DNA of 64,000 nucleotides from Anarhynchus alexandrinus (taxonomy: Eukaryota > Chordata > Aves > Charadriiformes > Charadriidae): assembly GCA_008711295.1 (NCBI GenBank), contig VUYV01000045.1, positions 124,001 to 188,000 of the forward strand, given 5' to 3'. Shown piece by piece: positions 52,301 to 59,100 of this stretch. The stretch's first letter is position 1. Each line of letters begins with the position of its first letter. A program made the translations under genes and the position numbers. Below the pieces are notes generated by a model. That model was given only the letters and a program-made list of their open reading frames with translations. It had not been told where the DNA came from and searched no databases.

Positions 52301-55300
52301 CTATAAGGTCTCCCTGGAGCCTTCTCTTCTCCAACCCCAACTCTCTCAGCCTGTCTTCATAGGAGAGGTGCTCCAGCCCTCGGATCATCTTCGTGGCCCT
52401 CCTCTGGACCCACTCCAACAGGTCTATTATACTTCTTATGTTGGGGACTCTAGAGCTGGATGCAGTACTCCAGGTGGGGTCTCACGAGAGTGGAGTAGAG
52501 GGGCAGAATCACCTTCCTCGCCCTGCTGGCCACACTTCTTTTGATGCAGCCCAGGATGCGGTTGGCCTTCTGGGCTGCAAGTGCACATTGCCAGGTCATG
52601 TTGAGCTTCTTATCAACCAACACCCCTAAGTTCTTCTCAGGGCTGCTCTCAATCCATTCTCTACCCAGCCTGTATTAGTGCATGAGATTGCCCATGGTTA
52701 ATTGGTACAATTTTTCTTACTTTTTTTAGGTCCATCAAGCTATTTATGTATTTATGTTAAAAAATTAGGGGGATGGGTGAGTTATGTGGTGTTAGTCCTA
52801 TTGGTGAGGGCTGAAAATGACTATTAGCTTTTTATTCAGAGTTTTCATTTTTGTATCACGCATCTCAGCTTTGGGATCTATACTGTAAGAACTTTGAGCA
52901 TGTGCTTAATTTTTATATGTGGCCTTAAAGGGAATAGTTCAGAAAATGAGAGTGTGTACTTTTCAGCAGTGTAAAAAGCTAACCTAGATTACCGTATGAG
53001 AGCTTCTGGAGGTTTATTGAAGAACTTACTGATAAATTGAAAGCCAGACTTTTCCAACACTATCTGAACAAGTGTTCCTGGTGTCATGTGGGTAAATCCA
53101 TTTCTGAAACAATGCATCATGGAACCACGATGCCAGGTGGAACAAACTCATTGTGATGATGTGGTTTTGCTCATAATTCAATGAAGATATTGTGATCTAA
53201 CACTCTGGATCATGAAATTCATGAGGTTCTGACTAATTTGAGGTGAAGTAAATAGCTATTGTGGTAGAGTTAAGGCTTTCATTCATTTTGGAAATCCTGT
53301 CTTTAATTTTTCTTTATCATTTAAGATCTCTTCTAGGCTTTGTGCCTAAATAAAGAGACCAAAAAATAGCGCTAATGTTTTTGCTCAGTTCAGCGGGTAA
53401 AACAGTCAAATTGGAAAGAAGAACTTGAGAGACAAATCACAGAATCATAGAATGGTTTGGGTTGGAAGGGACCTTAAAGATCATGTAGTTCCACTCCCCC
53501 TACCATGGGCCACTAGAAATGCTCGCTTGTTTTGGTTTTGAACACATGGGGTAGAGGCTTTTCTGTCTATAATTACAGAAAACTCAGTATTAGCTAATAC
53601 TCATCTTTGATAATGGGCTGGAACTACAAAATATTATACTTGGTACAAGTTCCCTCAACACTTGAGATGTTTTCTTATGTTTAGATTTGTTTCAGTGACT
53701 CAATGTGATTATTAGCCTTGAGCCAAGTTCTACCAGCCTTATTGTGCAGCATTTTACCACTGTAATTATACTGCTGAGTTAAATATGGGTTGTATTATTA
53801 TGGAGTACGAGTTGACATATGGCTGTCAAACGTTGCTTTTATACTGTTTTGGCTAAAATGACCTTGATGCATTCAATTTTGATGTGTTGGACTGATGCAT
53901 ATCCATTTACGTTTTAACATGGACTTAGTGACTGGAGAAATAGAGAACAGTTAGGAAAACTCATTTCGGAGCCTAGCCAGAGATCAAGAGAAAACAGGAC
54001 TTCATACTTAACAGATGCATTTTATAAATATTTGGAGTGATGTTCTAGCACTCTTAAAATCAATGACACCTGTGTAAAATGGCAGAGCACAGCAGGCACA
54101 AAACCCTGCATTTTAATGAACAGGGATGCTGTGGTTTCTAAAGAGTATTACATGACTGATGCCCTTGATCCTGCAATTGAATCCATGTGGGTGGATCCTT
54201 TCATCAATAGAGAACTGACTTTACAGCTAAGGCTTCTGTCAGCACTTCATAGGTGTATAGAGGTTATTAGAGTTAAAATAGCACCTGCTACCACAGCCTT
54301 TTGTGCCTGTTTTTTAAATTAAATATTATGTCACTCTTTGAGCATCTACCTGGGATTGGTTTTCCTGTCTTTTTGGGTTTATATAGAAGCAATTATAATA
54401 AAAACCTTTTTTTAGTCTCCTGATAAATATCCTGATAAAGTTTGATAACATTCCAATATACGGGTTGAGCGTAGATTTCTCAGGCTTATTTGCTGTCTTA
54501 CATATGCTGCAATGCATTCCTAACTTCAGAAAAGATAGTAGCATCCATGTCATCGCAACACTAATAGCGTTCGCCGTGTACCCAGCTATTCTGTTAGGTG
54601 TAGAACTGCTTCCAGGGAATACAGAAAATCTTCTTTGTAACTTCAGCATTTCATTTGAACCCCTATGCTGAAAATCTCAATTACAGGATTTTTTTTTTTG
54701 TTTTCTGTCGTATACATCTCTCCCTGTCTGTGTCCAATGCAGAAAAGTGCTCGAGCGTCTTCAGAAGTTTTGACTACCATGCAGGTACATAGAGGTCAGC
54801 CTGAATAGGGCTGCTCTGGGCTGTAGCTGTCAAGACAGAACCTAAAACCAGGAACACAGGTTGAAAAAAGGCAGAAGCTGTTAAAGTACTAGGCAAATGG
54901 ATAGGAACGCTAAGGTATACGTTGAACAATTCTCTGTGTAGATGCTGCTTAAAAACAGGCAAAGCCCTCAATTAGAACAGATTCCTTTGGTATTAGTCAG
55001 TATGGGATACATCTGGTAGAGGTCTGACATAGAAACAGTCCTGAGGGCTTTCTTTACATAGATAGCAGTAGGATGACAATTACTAAATTTTTGGTATAAA
55101 CTTTAATTTCTGGAGATGGAGAGATTACTAAAGAAGCTGTACTTCTTGTTCACCCCAACATTGCATTCCTATCACATAACACATTAGTGACTTTGCTTTT
55201 CTTTTCTGTTTATGTTCTGACAGCAGGTGGCCTGGGCTTTACAAATAGTAAATTAGTACAAATACTGCTAATGTATACTGCAAGCTCTTAAAGAAAAGTA

Positions 55301-56109
55301 AGGACCACAGCTTATGTTGTGCTGAAATACTGCACAGTATGGATGTATTTCTGCAAGAGCAATAGAACTGATGCCAGATATAGTTCTTGGGGTTCTTTTT
55401 AACTTATATATTTGTTCATTTAAAACAAAAAAAAAAGGGGGGACAAAGATATATTTCACATTATCATAGGTCAAGCACAAGACCTAGCAGCATAGACTCT
55501 AAATTTTGAGTTTATGTAGAAAAAGAATGATCAAATGTAACAAGAATGTTTTTGAAACCAGAATAAAAAACTTTTAGAGACCATTACAGAAAAAAAAAAA
55601 AACCACAATGCTGTGCTCATGCCAATAAAGCTCAAAACACATCTGGTGATTTTCTTTTTTGCCACAGAAAAAAAATTCTTGGTCCTTCAGGGAGCTTCTG
55701 CTAAGGATAATGTGAGCCAAGGGGCTAAGCACTCTTCAAGACTGATCCCTAAGTAAATGAAGTGTAACGGAGAACATTAATGAGGGACTATAAACAAAGT
55801 GTTTGAAGTTACTCTAGTCTGAGTAATCTCAAAAGCTGTGGGTTACAATTTAGAACTTGTTTGAATTCCAGTGTGAAATCTGTCTTTCCTGAGTCTATTC
55901 CTGACAATTCCCTGTGAGTATTTGACCTGACTTTGATTTTGTTCATGATTCTCATTTCTGTTTTACAGGCTCAGTTTGATATTGCTGTTGCAAGTGAAAT
56001 TATGGCCATCCTGGCACTCACCACCAGCCTGCAAGATATGAAGGAGAGGCTGGGAAAAATGGTGGTGGCTAACGACAAGAAAGGAGACCCAATAACAGCA
56101 GAGGATTTG
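4312..56109 (+). CDS. MTHFD1L: MTHFD1L, mitochondrial 10-formyltetrahydrofolate synthetase (17 coding exons, both ends missing)
   Basis: Seventeen exons with GT-AG borders join into 564 intact codons (exon lengths in order: 85, 51, 54, 125, 101, 125, 112, 80, 98, 174, 137, 47, 108, 75, 103, 77, 141). The protein is the monofunctional mitochondrial C1-THF synthase. Its N-terminal dehydrogenase/cyclohydrolase-like domain (exons 2-10) lacks the catalytic Tyr and Lys of MTHFD1. Its synthetase domain starts at DIEISR in exon 11 and carries the P-loop [11 protein letters not shown] and the signature [11 protein letters not shown]. The enzyme catalyses formate + THF + ATP = 10-formyl-THF + ADP + Pi, and in mitochondria it is thought to run toward formate release. 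Exon 1 with the transit peptide is not resolved. About the last 370 residues, by comparison with the roughly 980-residue family length, lie beyond the window. No frameshift or stop was found. Confidence 0.95.
5307..5341. repeat. 16-bp tandem duplication
   Basis: The unit GGGTGGTGTTGATTTT occurs twice in perfect tandem (5307-5322 and 5323-5338), followed by the first three bases of a third copy. It is a short intronic minisatellite and may vary in length. Confidence 0.9.
6520..6960. other. GC-rich patch inside intron 2
   Basis: About 440 bases are much richer in C and G, with several CpG, than the surrounding intron. No exon with convincing splice sites or family similarity is visible. It could be an intragenic CpG island or an old GC-rich insertion. 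Confidence 0.5.
8108..8158 (+). CDS. MTHFD1L: MTHFD1L exon 3
   Basis: Seventeen codons, [17 protein letters not shown], lie between CCAAG and GTAAGC, in phase 0 at both ends. In active MTHFD1 this stretch has YxxxK (Tyr52 and Lys56, the catalytic pair). Here the aligned positions are Ile and Asn, so the cyclohydrolase/dehydrogenase chemistry is not supported, as is known for MTHFD1L. Confidence 0.93.
8159..8235 (+). other. MTHFD1L intron 3 (77 bp)
   Basis: This very short intron has donor GTAAGC and acceptor TTTTCTTTTGGCAG. Retention would shift the frame and meets a TAA within ten codons, so splicing is required for the full protein. It is the smallest intron of the gene in this window. Confidence 0.92.
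8236..8289 (+). CDS. MTHFD1L: MTHFD1L exon 4
   Basis: Eighteen codons, [18 protein letters not shown], lie between GGCAG and GTAACT, in phase 0 at both ends. The G(L/I)xxxHICLP strand is typical of the MTHFD1L N-terminal domain. Confidence 0.93.
8531..8807 (+). repeat. Left arm of an inverted repeat pair, split by a CR1 insertion
   Basis: The segments 8531-8576 and 8709-8807 together match the reverse complement of 10136-10291 at roughly 95% by eye. For example GTGTTTAACTGCAG and GGAGGCACAGCGCTAGTATC occur here, and their complements occur there. The two parts are separated here by a CR1 fragment that is absent from the other arm. The unit is unrecognised; it may be a terminal repeat, an interspersed repeat, or a local inverted duplication. 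Confidence 0.9.
8577..8705 (+). mobile_element. CR1 LINE 3'-end fragment
   Basis: Typical CR1 3' UTR sequence is present (GGTTGGACTCGATGATC, TCTTCCAACCTAGAC) and ends in the octamer-like TTCTATGATTCTGT. It is 5'-truncated to about 129 bp, and it interrupts the left arm of the inverted repeat, so it is younger than that duplication. Confidence 0.9.
10136..10291 (-). repeat. Right arm of the inverted repeat pair
   Basis: This is the reverse complement of 8807-8709 joined to 8576-8531, without the CR1 fragment. At the place where the CR1 sits in the left arm, this arm reads (reverse complement) GGGTGTCTTCTGTACCACAG. The spacer between the two arms is about 1.3 kb and carries no recognisable ORF of a transposase. 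Confidence 0.9.
11087..11211 (+). CDS. MTHFD1L: MTHFD1L exon 5
   Basis: Forty-one codons plus two bases, starting [19 protein letters not shown] and ending KPEKDVD plus GG. The [13 protein letters not shown] motif is conserved with both MTHFD1 and MTHFD1L. The acceptor is TTCCTAG and the donor GTAAGTG. The split Gly codon is completed by exon 6. Confidence 0.95.
11212..12377 (+). other. MTHFD1L intron 5
   Basis: This 1.2-kb intron has a pyrimidine tract at 11782-11833 (repeated CCTCTTTCC and T runs) and a GC-rich stretch at about 11940-12180. No exon or transposon is recognised. Confidence 0.9.
11782..11833. repeat. Polypyrimidine low-complexity tract
   Basis: Runs of eight to eleven T alternate with CCCTCTTTCC, with the unit repeated about twice. 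It is a simple intronic low-complexity tract on the coding strand. Confidence 0.9.
12378..12478 (+). CDS. MTHFD1L: MTHFD1L exon 6
   Basis: One base completes Gly, then 33 codons follow ([19 protein letters not shown] through MELLEDL), plus one base. VNxGRLxRGD is the conserved core strand-turn of the family. The acceptor is CACTGCAG and the donor TTAG/GTGAGA. Confidence 0.94.
12479..13425 (+). other. MTHFD1L intron 6
   Basis: This 0.95-kb intron becomes GC-rich toward its 3' end (from about 13180) and contains a short CCTGT repeat at 13251-13269. No other gene is seen. Confidence 0.9.
13251..13269. repeat. (CCTGT)n simple repeat
   Basis: The unit CCTGT is repeated almost four times in tandem in the GC-rich flank of exon 7. 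Confidence 0.85.
13426..13550 (+). CDS. MTHFD1L: MTHFD1L exon 7
   Basis: Two bases complete Gly, then 41 codons follow: [19 protein letters not shown] through [13 protein letters not shown]. This is the Rossmann nucleotide-binding region; the MTHFD1 motif VVVGRSxxVGxP is degenerate here ([12 protein letters not shown]), so NADP binding is doubtful. The exon is far more GC-rich, with many CpG, than its neighbours. The donor is AAG/GTGAGC. Compared with the mammalian protein as I remember it, about four residues are missing at the exon 6/7 junction. Confidence 0.93.
14184..14367 (+). mobile_element. CR1 LINE 3'-end fragment
   Basis: CR1 3' sequence is present (GGAGGTGTTCAAGGCCAGGC, TTGGAACTCGATGATCTTCA), ending CATTCTGATTCTATGATTC. 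A 16-bp piece, CCCAGAGAGGTTGTTG, is duplicated at its start (14185-14200 and 14201-14216, one mismatch). It is nearly identical to the inverted copy at 46511-46668, so both belong to the same young subfamily. Confidence 0.93.
18605..18782. other. CpG-rich island in intron 7
   Basis: About 180 bases are rich in CpG (CGGTCGCCCTGCGGCCGCAC and following) in an AT-rich intron, directly before a CR1-like tail. No splice-bounded exon is evident. It may be the body of an unrecognised GC-rich repeat or an intragenic CpG island. Confidence 0.55.
18783..18848 (+). mobile_element. Decayed CR1-like 3' tail
   Basis: GAGGTTGGATGTGATGATTT and AGGTCTTTTCCATCTCTAAC follow the order of the CR1 3' end (GGTTGGACT, GATGATC, GGTC..TTCCAACC) with many substitutions. 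Too short and diverged for certainty. Confidence 0.5.
21315..21426 (+). CDS. MTHFD1L: MTHFD1L exon 8
   Basis: Thirty-seven codons plus one base: [19 protein letters not shown] then [18 protein letters not shown]. The ADxxVxGxxKP and WIKPGTTVI motifs are conserved with the family. The acceptor is GTCCCTAG and the donor CAG/GTAAGA. Confidence 0.94.
24593..24606. repeat. (TG)7 microsatellite
   Basis: Seven perfect TG units in intron 8. Confidence 0.9.
25150..25345. other. GC-rich patch in intron 8
   Basis: About 200 GC-rich bases (for example GGTGGCGGGTGCGGGGGAGT) stand out from the surrounding intron. ORFs exist on both strands but none has exon-like borders or a known motif. Confidence 0.5.
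26347..26426 (+). CDS. MTHFD1L: MTHFD1L exon 9
   Basis: Two bases complete Glu, then 26 codons follow: [19 protein letters not shown] then AIAMRMQ. Placement rests on correct phase, the AIAMRMQ end (LAAALRIQ in mammals from memory), and good borders (TTTTACAG and GTCAGT). The rest is strongly diverged. Active MTHFD1 has its PGGVGPMT loop in this part; it is absent here. Confidence 0.88.
26427..27134 (+). other. MTHFD1L intron 9
   Basis: This 0.7-kb AT-rich intron holds nothing recognisable. Confidence 0.9.
27135..27232 (+). CDS. MTHFD1L: MTHFD1L exon 10
   Basis: Thirty-two codons plus two bases: [19 protein letters not shown] then [13 protein letters not shown]. This is the linker between the inactive N-terminal domain and the synthetase domain; [12 protein letters not shown] is characteristic of MTHFD1L. 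The acceptor is AAACAG and the donor CCAG/GTAATA. Confidence 0.94.
27255..27279. repeat. (CAAA)n simple repeat
   Basis: Repeated CAAA units flanked by A runs lie just 23 bases after exon 10. Confidence 0.85.
27488..27507. repeat. (GAGG)n simple repeat
   Basis: Nearly perfect tandem GAGG units in intron 10. Confidence 0.9.
27990..28424 (+). mobile_element. CR1 LINE fragment (ORF2 tail plus 3' UTR)
   Basis: The sequence follows a CR1 3' region in order: GGACTGGAGCACCTC, AACTGGAACCCAGGAGGCTC, CATCAGGAAACACTTTTTTT, GGTTGGACCAGATGACCTCC, and an octamer end CTGTGATTCTGTAATTCTG. A short AT-rich irregularity (TACAATGTATATAAATAC) interrupts it near 28091-28115. Indels and stops show it is dead. It belongs to an older type than the copies at 14184 and 46511. 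Confidence 0.93.
31667..31840 (+). CDS. MTHFD1L: MTHFD1L exon 11
   Basis: One base completes Ser, then 57 codons including [37 protein letters not shown] and DGKYVLVA, plus two bases. It opens the synthetase domain; DIxISR, AxEIGL and KAKVxLSxLERL are family hallmarks. The acceptor is TTTTCCAG and the donor CTGG/GTAAGA. Confidence 0.96.
31841..40246 (+). other. MTHFD1L intron 11
   Basis: This 8.4-kb intron is the largest complete one. It is AT-rich with short low-complexity tracts (TA-rich at 33540-33558, T-rich at 37720-37752). I find no CR1, tRNA or credible exon; ORFs at 33469-33801 and 35597-35845 lack splice borders and family motifs. Confidence 0.9.
40247..40383 (+). CDS. MTHFD1L: MTHFD1L exon 12 (P-loop)
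   Basis: One base completes Gly, then 45 codons plus one base: [54 protein letters not shown] is the ATP-binding P-loop of formate-THF ligases, and [14 protein letters not shown] is among the most conserved family segments. Key residues Lys and Ser of GEGKST are intact, so ligase activity is expected. The acceptor is TTTTGCTAG and the donor G/GTATGT. Confidence 0.97.
40384..41647 (+). other. MTHFD1L intron 12
   Basis: This 1.3-kb intron interrupts the Gly-rich signature of the synthetase. It has a T-rich stretch at 40441-40473. No other gene or repeat is recognised. Confidence 0.9.
41648..41694 (+). CDS. MTHFD1L: MTHFD1L exon 13
   Basis: A small 47-base exon: two bases complete Gly, then [15 protein letters not shown]. 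With exon 12 it forms the signature [11 protein letters not shown], which I recall as the first PROSITE pattern for formate-THF ligase. The acceptor is TTCCTGTGCAG and the donor GAG/GTGAGA. Confidence 0.96.
41695..43992 (+). other. MTHFD1L intron 13
   Basis: This 2.3-kb intron contains a GC-rich insert at 42321-42693 with short flanking direct repeats. A moderately GC-rich stretch also follows exon 13 to about 41880. No other exon is seen. Confidence 0.9.
42304..42710. repeat. GC-rich insert with TSD-like flanks (unrecognised)
   Basis: About 373 bases rich in GGGCTGG, CCCAGCC and GGCCAGGCAGGG, but poor in CpG, sit abruptly in AT-rich sequence. They are bordered by GTGAAAAATTGTTTTTC (42304-42320) and GTGAAAGAATTGTTTTC (42694-42710), which differ by one insertion and one deletion. 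This looks like an insertion with a target-site duplication of about 17 bp. I do not recognise the family. Open frames run through it on both strands, but none has a family motif, and length plus base bias explain them. Confidence 0.6.
43993..44100 (+). CDS. MTHFD1L: MTHFD1L exon 14
   Basis: Thirty-six codons in phase 0: [36 protein letters not shown]. [24 protein letters not shown] is nearly invariant in formate-THF ligases. The acceptor is TCTTCTAG and the donor AAG/GTGAGA. Confidence 0.97.
44101..45005 (+). other. MTHFD1L intron 14
   Basis: This 0.9-kb AT-rich intron holds nothing recognisable. Confidence 0.9.
45006..45080 (+). CDS. MTHFD1L: MTHFD1L exon 15
   Basis: Twenty-five codons in phase 0: [19 protein letters not shown] then QLARLR. 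Matches the conserved ALxNRLVPxVNGVRxFS stretch of the synthetase. The acceptor is TTTTTTCTAG and the donor AGA/GTAAGT. Confidence 0.95.
46511..46668 (-). mobile_element. CR1 LINE 3'-end fragment, - strand
   Basis: On the + strand it begins CATAGAATCATAGAATGG (complement of the CR1 octamer end) and continues with the complement of the CR1 3' sequence to about 46668. Aligned by eye it is nearly identical to the + strand copy at 14184-14367, differing by only a few substitutions and small indels. Confidence 0.95.
47495..47510. repeat. T16 homopolymer
   Basis: Sixteen T in a row in intron 15, with no recognisable retroposed body next to it. Confidence 0.9.
48068..48170 (+). CDS. MTHFD1L: MTHFD1L exon 16
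   Basis: Thirty-four codons plus one base: [19 protein letters not shown] then [15 protein letters not shown]. LGIxKTDPxxLTxEE and RLDIDPxTITWxR are conserved synthetase motifs. The acceptor is TTTGTATAG and the donor AGAG/GTGTGT, which is weaker than its neighbours. Confidence 0.96.
48171..51615 (+). other. MTHFD1L intron 16
   Basis: This 3.4-kb AT-rich intron has no recognised transposon, RNA gene or exon. ORFs at 49830-50177 and similar show no family motif. Confidence 0.9.
51616..51692 (+). CDS. MTHFD1L: MTHFD1L exon 17
   Basis: Two bases complete Val, then 25 codons: [41 protein letters not shown] is a family hallmark. The acceptor is TATTTCAG and the donor CAG/GTACGT. Confidence 0.96.
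51983..52694 (-). mobile_element. CR1 LINE fragment, about 0.7 kb, - strand, with RT-domain tail
   Basis: Read on the - strand, it ends with the CR1 octamer-like tail near 51983. An open frame at 52418-52050 encodes the end of the CR1 ORF2 protein (motifs [34 protein letters not shown] and LDGALSNLV). Bases 52419-52694 continue the same element upstream (complement of CTCCAGGTGGGGTCTCAC, GCAGCCCAGGATGCGGTTGG). Small deletions relative to the family pattern (LRELGL directly followed by EKRRL) and 5' truncation show it cannot mobilise itself. Confidence 0.95.
53437..53513 (-). mobile_element. CR1 LINE 3' tip, - strand
   Basis: TCACAGAATCATAGAATGG followed by GTTGGAAGGGACCTTAAAG is the complement of a CR1 3' end. 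It is truncated to under 80 bp. Confidence 0.9.
55969..56109 (+). CDS. MTHFD1L: MTHFD1L exon 18 (last exon seen)
   Basis: Forty-seven codons in phase 0: [47 protein letters not shown]. [15 protein letters not shown] and DMxERLGxMVV are conserved in the synthetase domain. The acceptor is CTGTTTTACAG and the donor TTG/GTACGT. The next expected residues, GVTGALTVLMKDA as I recall the family, were not found downstream, so exon 19 lies beyond the window. Confidence 0.96.
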
Positions 56110-59100
56110 GTACGTTCAGTGCTGTAGACCTGTGAATAACCTCTGATGCCTTTGTTTTGCTTCTTGAAGCATTAGAAAGGCAGGTGCATGCCAAGGATTT
56201 TGCTTTGAACAGCACAGTCAGATATCGAAGAAAAACCTTCTGGGCCAAAACTTCCTTGCAATGAGAACAAGATGTAGAACTCCTTTCTCCAGCTCTCTGG
56301 TAACATCTGGTTCAGGAAGTCTCTAGTCTCCATAACCTACTTGGAGAGTTTTCTGCAATTCTTGAGGCAAATAAATTTGGTGCTGGAGGGAGTCAGAGTG
56401 CGGGCTCCTATTTGAGAGAGCTGGTAACGTTTGCTACTGTGCTTGTAAAGTGAGCTCAGATGTTACAATGATTGTTACCACTTGAATGCTTACACCACTA
56501 AATCAGAATGGAAACAAGCTATTCTTAATCCATAGGTTGCTGATAGTGCTGGGGACAGGGTTATCTCTTCACATCATTAAGACTTTTTCTTCCTTACCTT
56601 TGTTAGTTACTGTTTCCTCATTCCCTACTTCAGCTTCCGAAAGAAGTCAATATGTTCTTCCTTTATAGCAAATTCTAGCCTTTATAGCCAGGCTGTGAGT
56701 CAGTAAATAGTGGTTGGAAGCTCACACGTGTTTGTGTACGGCAGTTTCTGGTGCAGCCAGAAGCTAACCCTTGCAATCCAACTGGATGCCAGGAGTAGGC
56801 TCACTGTGATTGGCACTGGTTTACTGTAACATTACATTACTAGAATTCTGAAGCCTAATTGCTATAATTAAGTTCGTATTTTGCAGATTGAAAGCATACC
56901 CTAAATGCAACAAATACGATAATGCTTTCCTTTTATGCTTTTTTATCATCTAAATATATCCTTATAGCATCTGTGATAAGTCTTGGGGCCATGCTTTCAT
57001 GCCACCCTGCTGGCAATGACTGCCTGTATCACACAGACTATGTGTGTTTTTTCCTGTTTGTTCCTTTTATGTGGACATCTGCACAAACTTACTGCATTTT
57101 TAGAATGAGCAGAGGAACCAGTATCCTGCCTTGTCAGCAAAGATAGCAAATCCACAAGCCAGGAATACCTTCACAGCGTTAATGGATTCCAGTTTAATAA
57201 GGAAATGAAAACATAATATCTAGTTTGCCTGGATTCAAGATTGAAATTAAGATAAGGGTACCAAAATTTCTAAGTACAGTCATCATTAAAATTCAAAGCA
57301 AATCAACTACTCCCAGTTATGCAGGAGAAATGAAGAACTGCATTTAATATTCTAGCTGTTGAAATTTTGATTTTCCTTTTCAATTGCATAACTTTATCTT
57401 CACCAAATGGAGGCGGATGGGGAATGAGTTACCTTATAATGCATATGCAAAAACTTTAGAATAATTCAGTGTCAGAACTAAAACTAGACTTGAAATACAT
57501 GACTTTAATCTTGTTGCTACTTTTGTATGAAGGTACTTAAATGTATTAATATTGCAAAATATTTAACCTGTCTTCAACCACTTAACACTAATCAGCTCGA
57601 TGAATGGAAGCAGTTGCTTTTCTGTAGTCTGTTTCATCTGTAGTTGCTCTGTGGAAATGTAATGGTAAGGCTGAAATTATGAACAGCACACAAAGAACTT
57701 TAAAATTTTTCCACTATGTCCCTCAAATGAAAGTAGTGCTCAGCAAAATGTCTGTTACTAATTCAGTTTTCTTTGGCCTTTTTTTCTTAACAAACTTCCT
57801 ATGCTTAGCGTCTCAATCATTTGATAGTGTCACTTGTGCTGAACATATGTTTCTAGTTCTTCTTTAAAGCATTGTTCTATATTATACGATACAAGAATTG
57901 CCCAGAAAAAAAAAATTAATCACAGTGTCAAGGTTGTATATTATGACCATCTGCAGCTATGTTGCTGCATTCTTTTTCTTCTTCAGGTTCTTTTCTTCAT
58001 ACCATGCACAGGGTGGACTTGGGTGAATATGATGACTGTGAAGTGCACAAGCTCCTATCTCCTTTGTTGCGCAGTGTGTTACAAATGAGGATGAGAACTA
58101 TGGGAAGAATAGGATGGTGATTTCATGGTTAAGGTGGAAAAGTGCTGTTTTGGAGAGTTGAATTCTATTCCTGTGTTTTTCGCAAAGCTTATGTGTGATG
58201 CTGTATCTGTACAAAGTGATTCTTCCAGTACAAGAGGAGTTGTACATTACTCAGTCTGGCTCAATAGCCAGGAGCTAAACAGCTGAAACCTATGGAAAGA
58301 GTGAAACACCATTAAGAACTTTGAACCAGGACAGATTATTTTATGTTGTCTCAGGTTGAGCACTGAAAATTGCTGAATACTTTTGAGTTTGATCCTTGTG
58401 CATGCCCGTTTCTCTTCAAAATTGAACAAGAACAATTGTTCATTTCCACAGACTTTTTCATATTGGTGAAGACGTCAGATGTCATGGTTGGGATTTAAGA
58501 AATGTCAAAAAGGAAATTAGTAGTGGGATTCCTTAATAAGATTTCTTAATCAAATGAAAGACTGGTTACTTTGTATGAGGGGAGAGAGCTTATAAATAAC
58601 TGTACTGCACTTGTGAAAGTGTATTGTATGAAGTTGAATCCTTTGGAAACAATAGCAGCAGATGTATAATCAAAGACCATACCATGTCATAATTTGTATT
58701 TAGAAAGAAGATACATTTCAGTTCTATTGGGTAGCATTTCATCTCTGGTCATAGTTTCTTCCCACAGGTGGTCAGTCTGTTTGAACAGCTTGCAGCGAAA
58801 CCTACTGTTTCTAGGCTTTAAATGCTGTATCTACTCTTCCCTCTGCTGCTTGTGCTGCCTATGTTGTTACTATTCTTCTGAAAACACAGCTTTTGACCCC
58901 TCTTCATTTGGACTACGCAGATCGTATCTCTTCCTTGTGCGTGTTAGAAAAGGATTCCGTAGGATCCAGGAGAAGAGATATTGGCTTGTGGTCCAGGAGT
59001 CCAGACCCAGAGCTGGTCCAGCCTGGTGCAGACTGTAGATACAGTTGTTACAGCCTTGGCTGTAAGCACACTGCTCGTTGTAGCTAAAGCTTTTTGGGCA

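Larger units (their letters stand above)
51693..55968 (+). other. MTHFD1L intron 17
   Basis: This 4.3-kb intron carries two - strand CR1 copies (51983-52694 and 53437-53513). The remainder is AT-rich with A-rich low-complexity runs near 55425-55438 and 55590-55602. Confidence 0.9.

Noticed and set aside
52050..52418. A 122-residue ORF on the - strand that looks like a real protein
   Set aside because: It is the end of the CR1 reverse transcriptase ORF and continues into CR1 sequence on both sides; it is listed as a mobile element.
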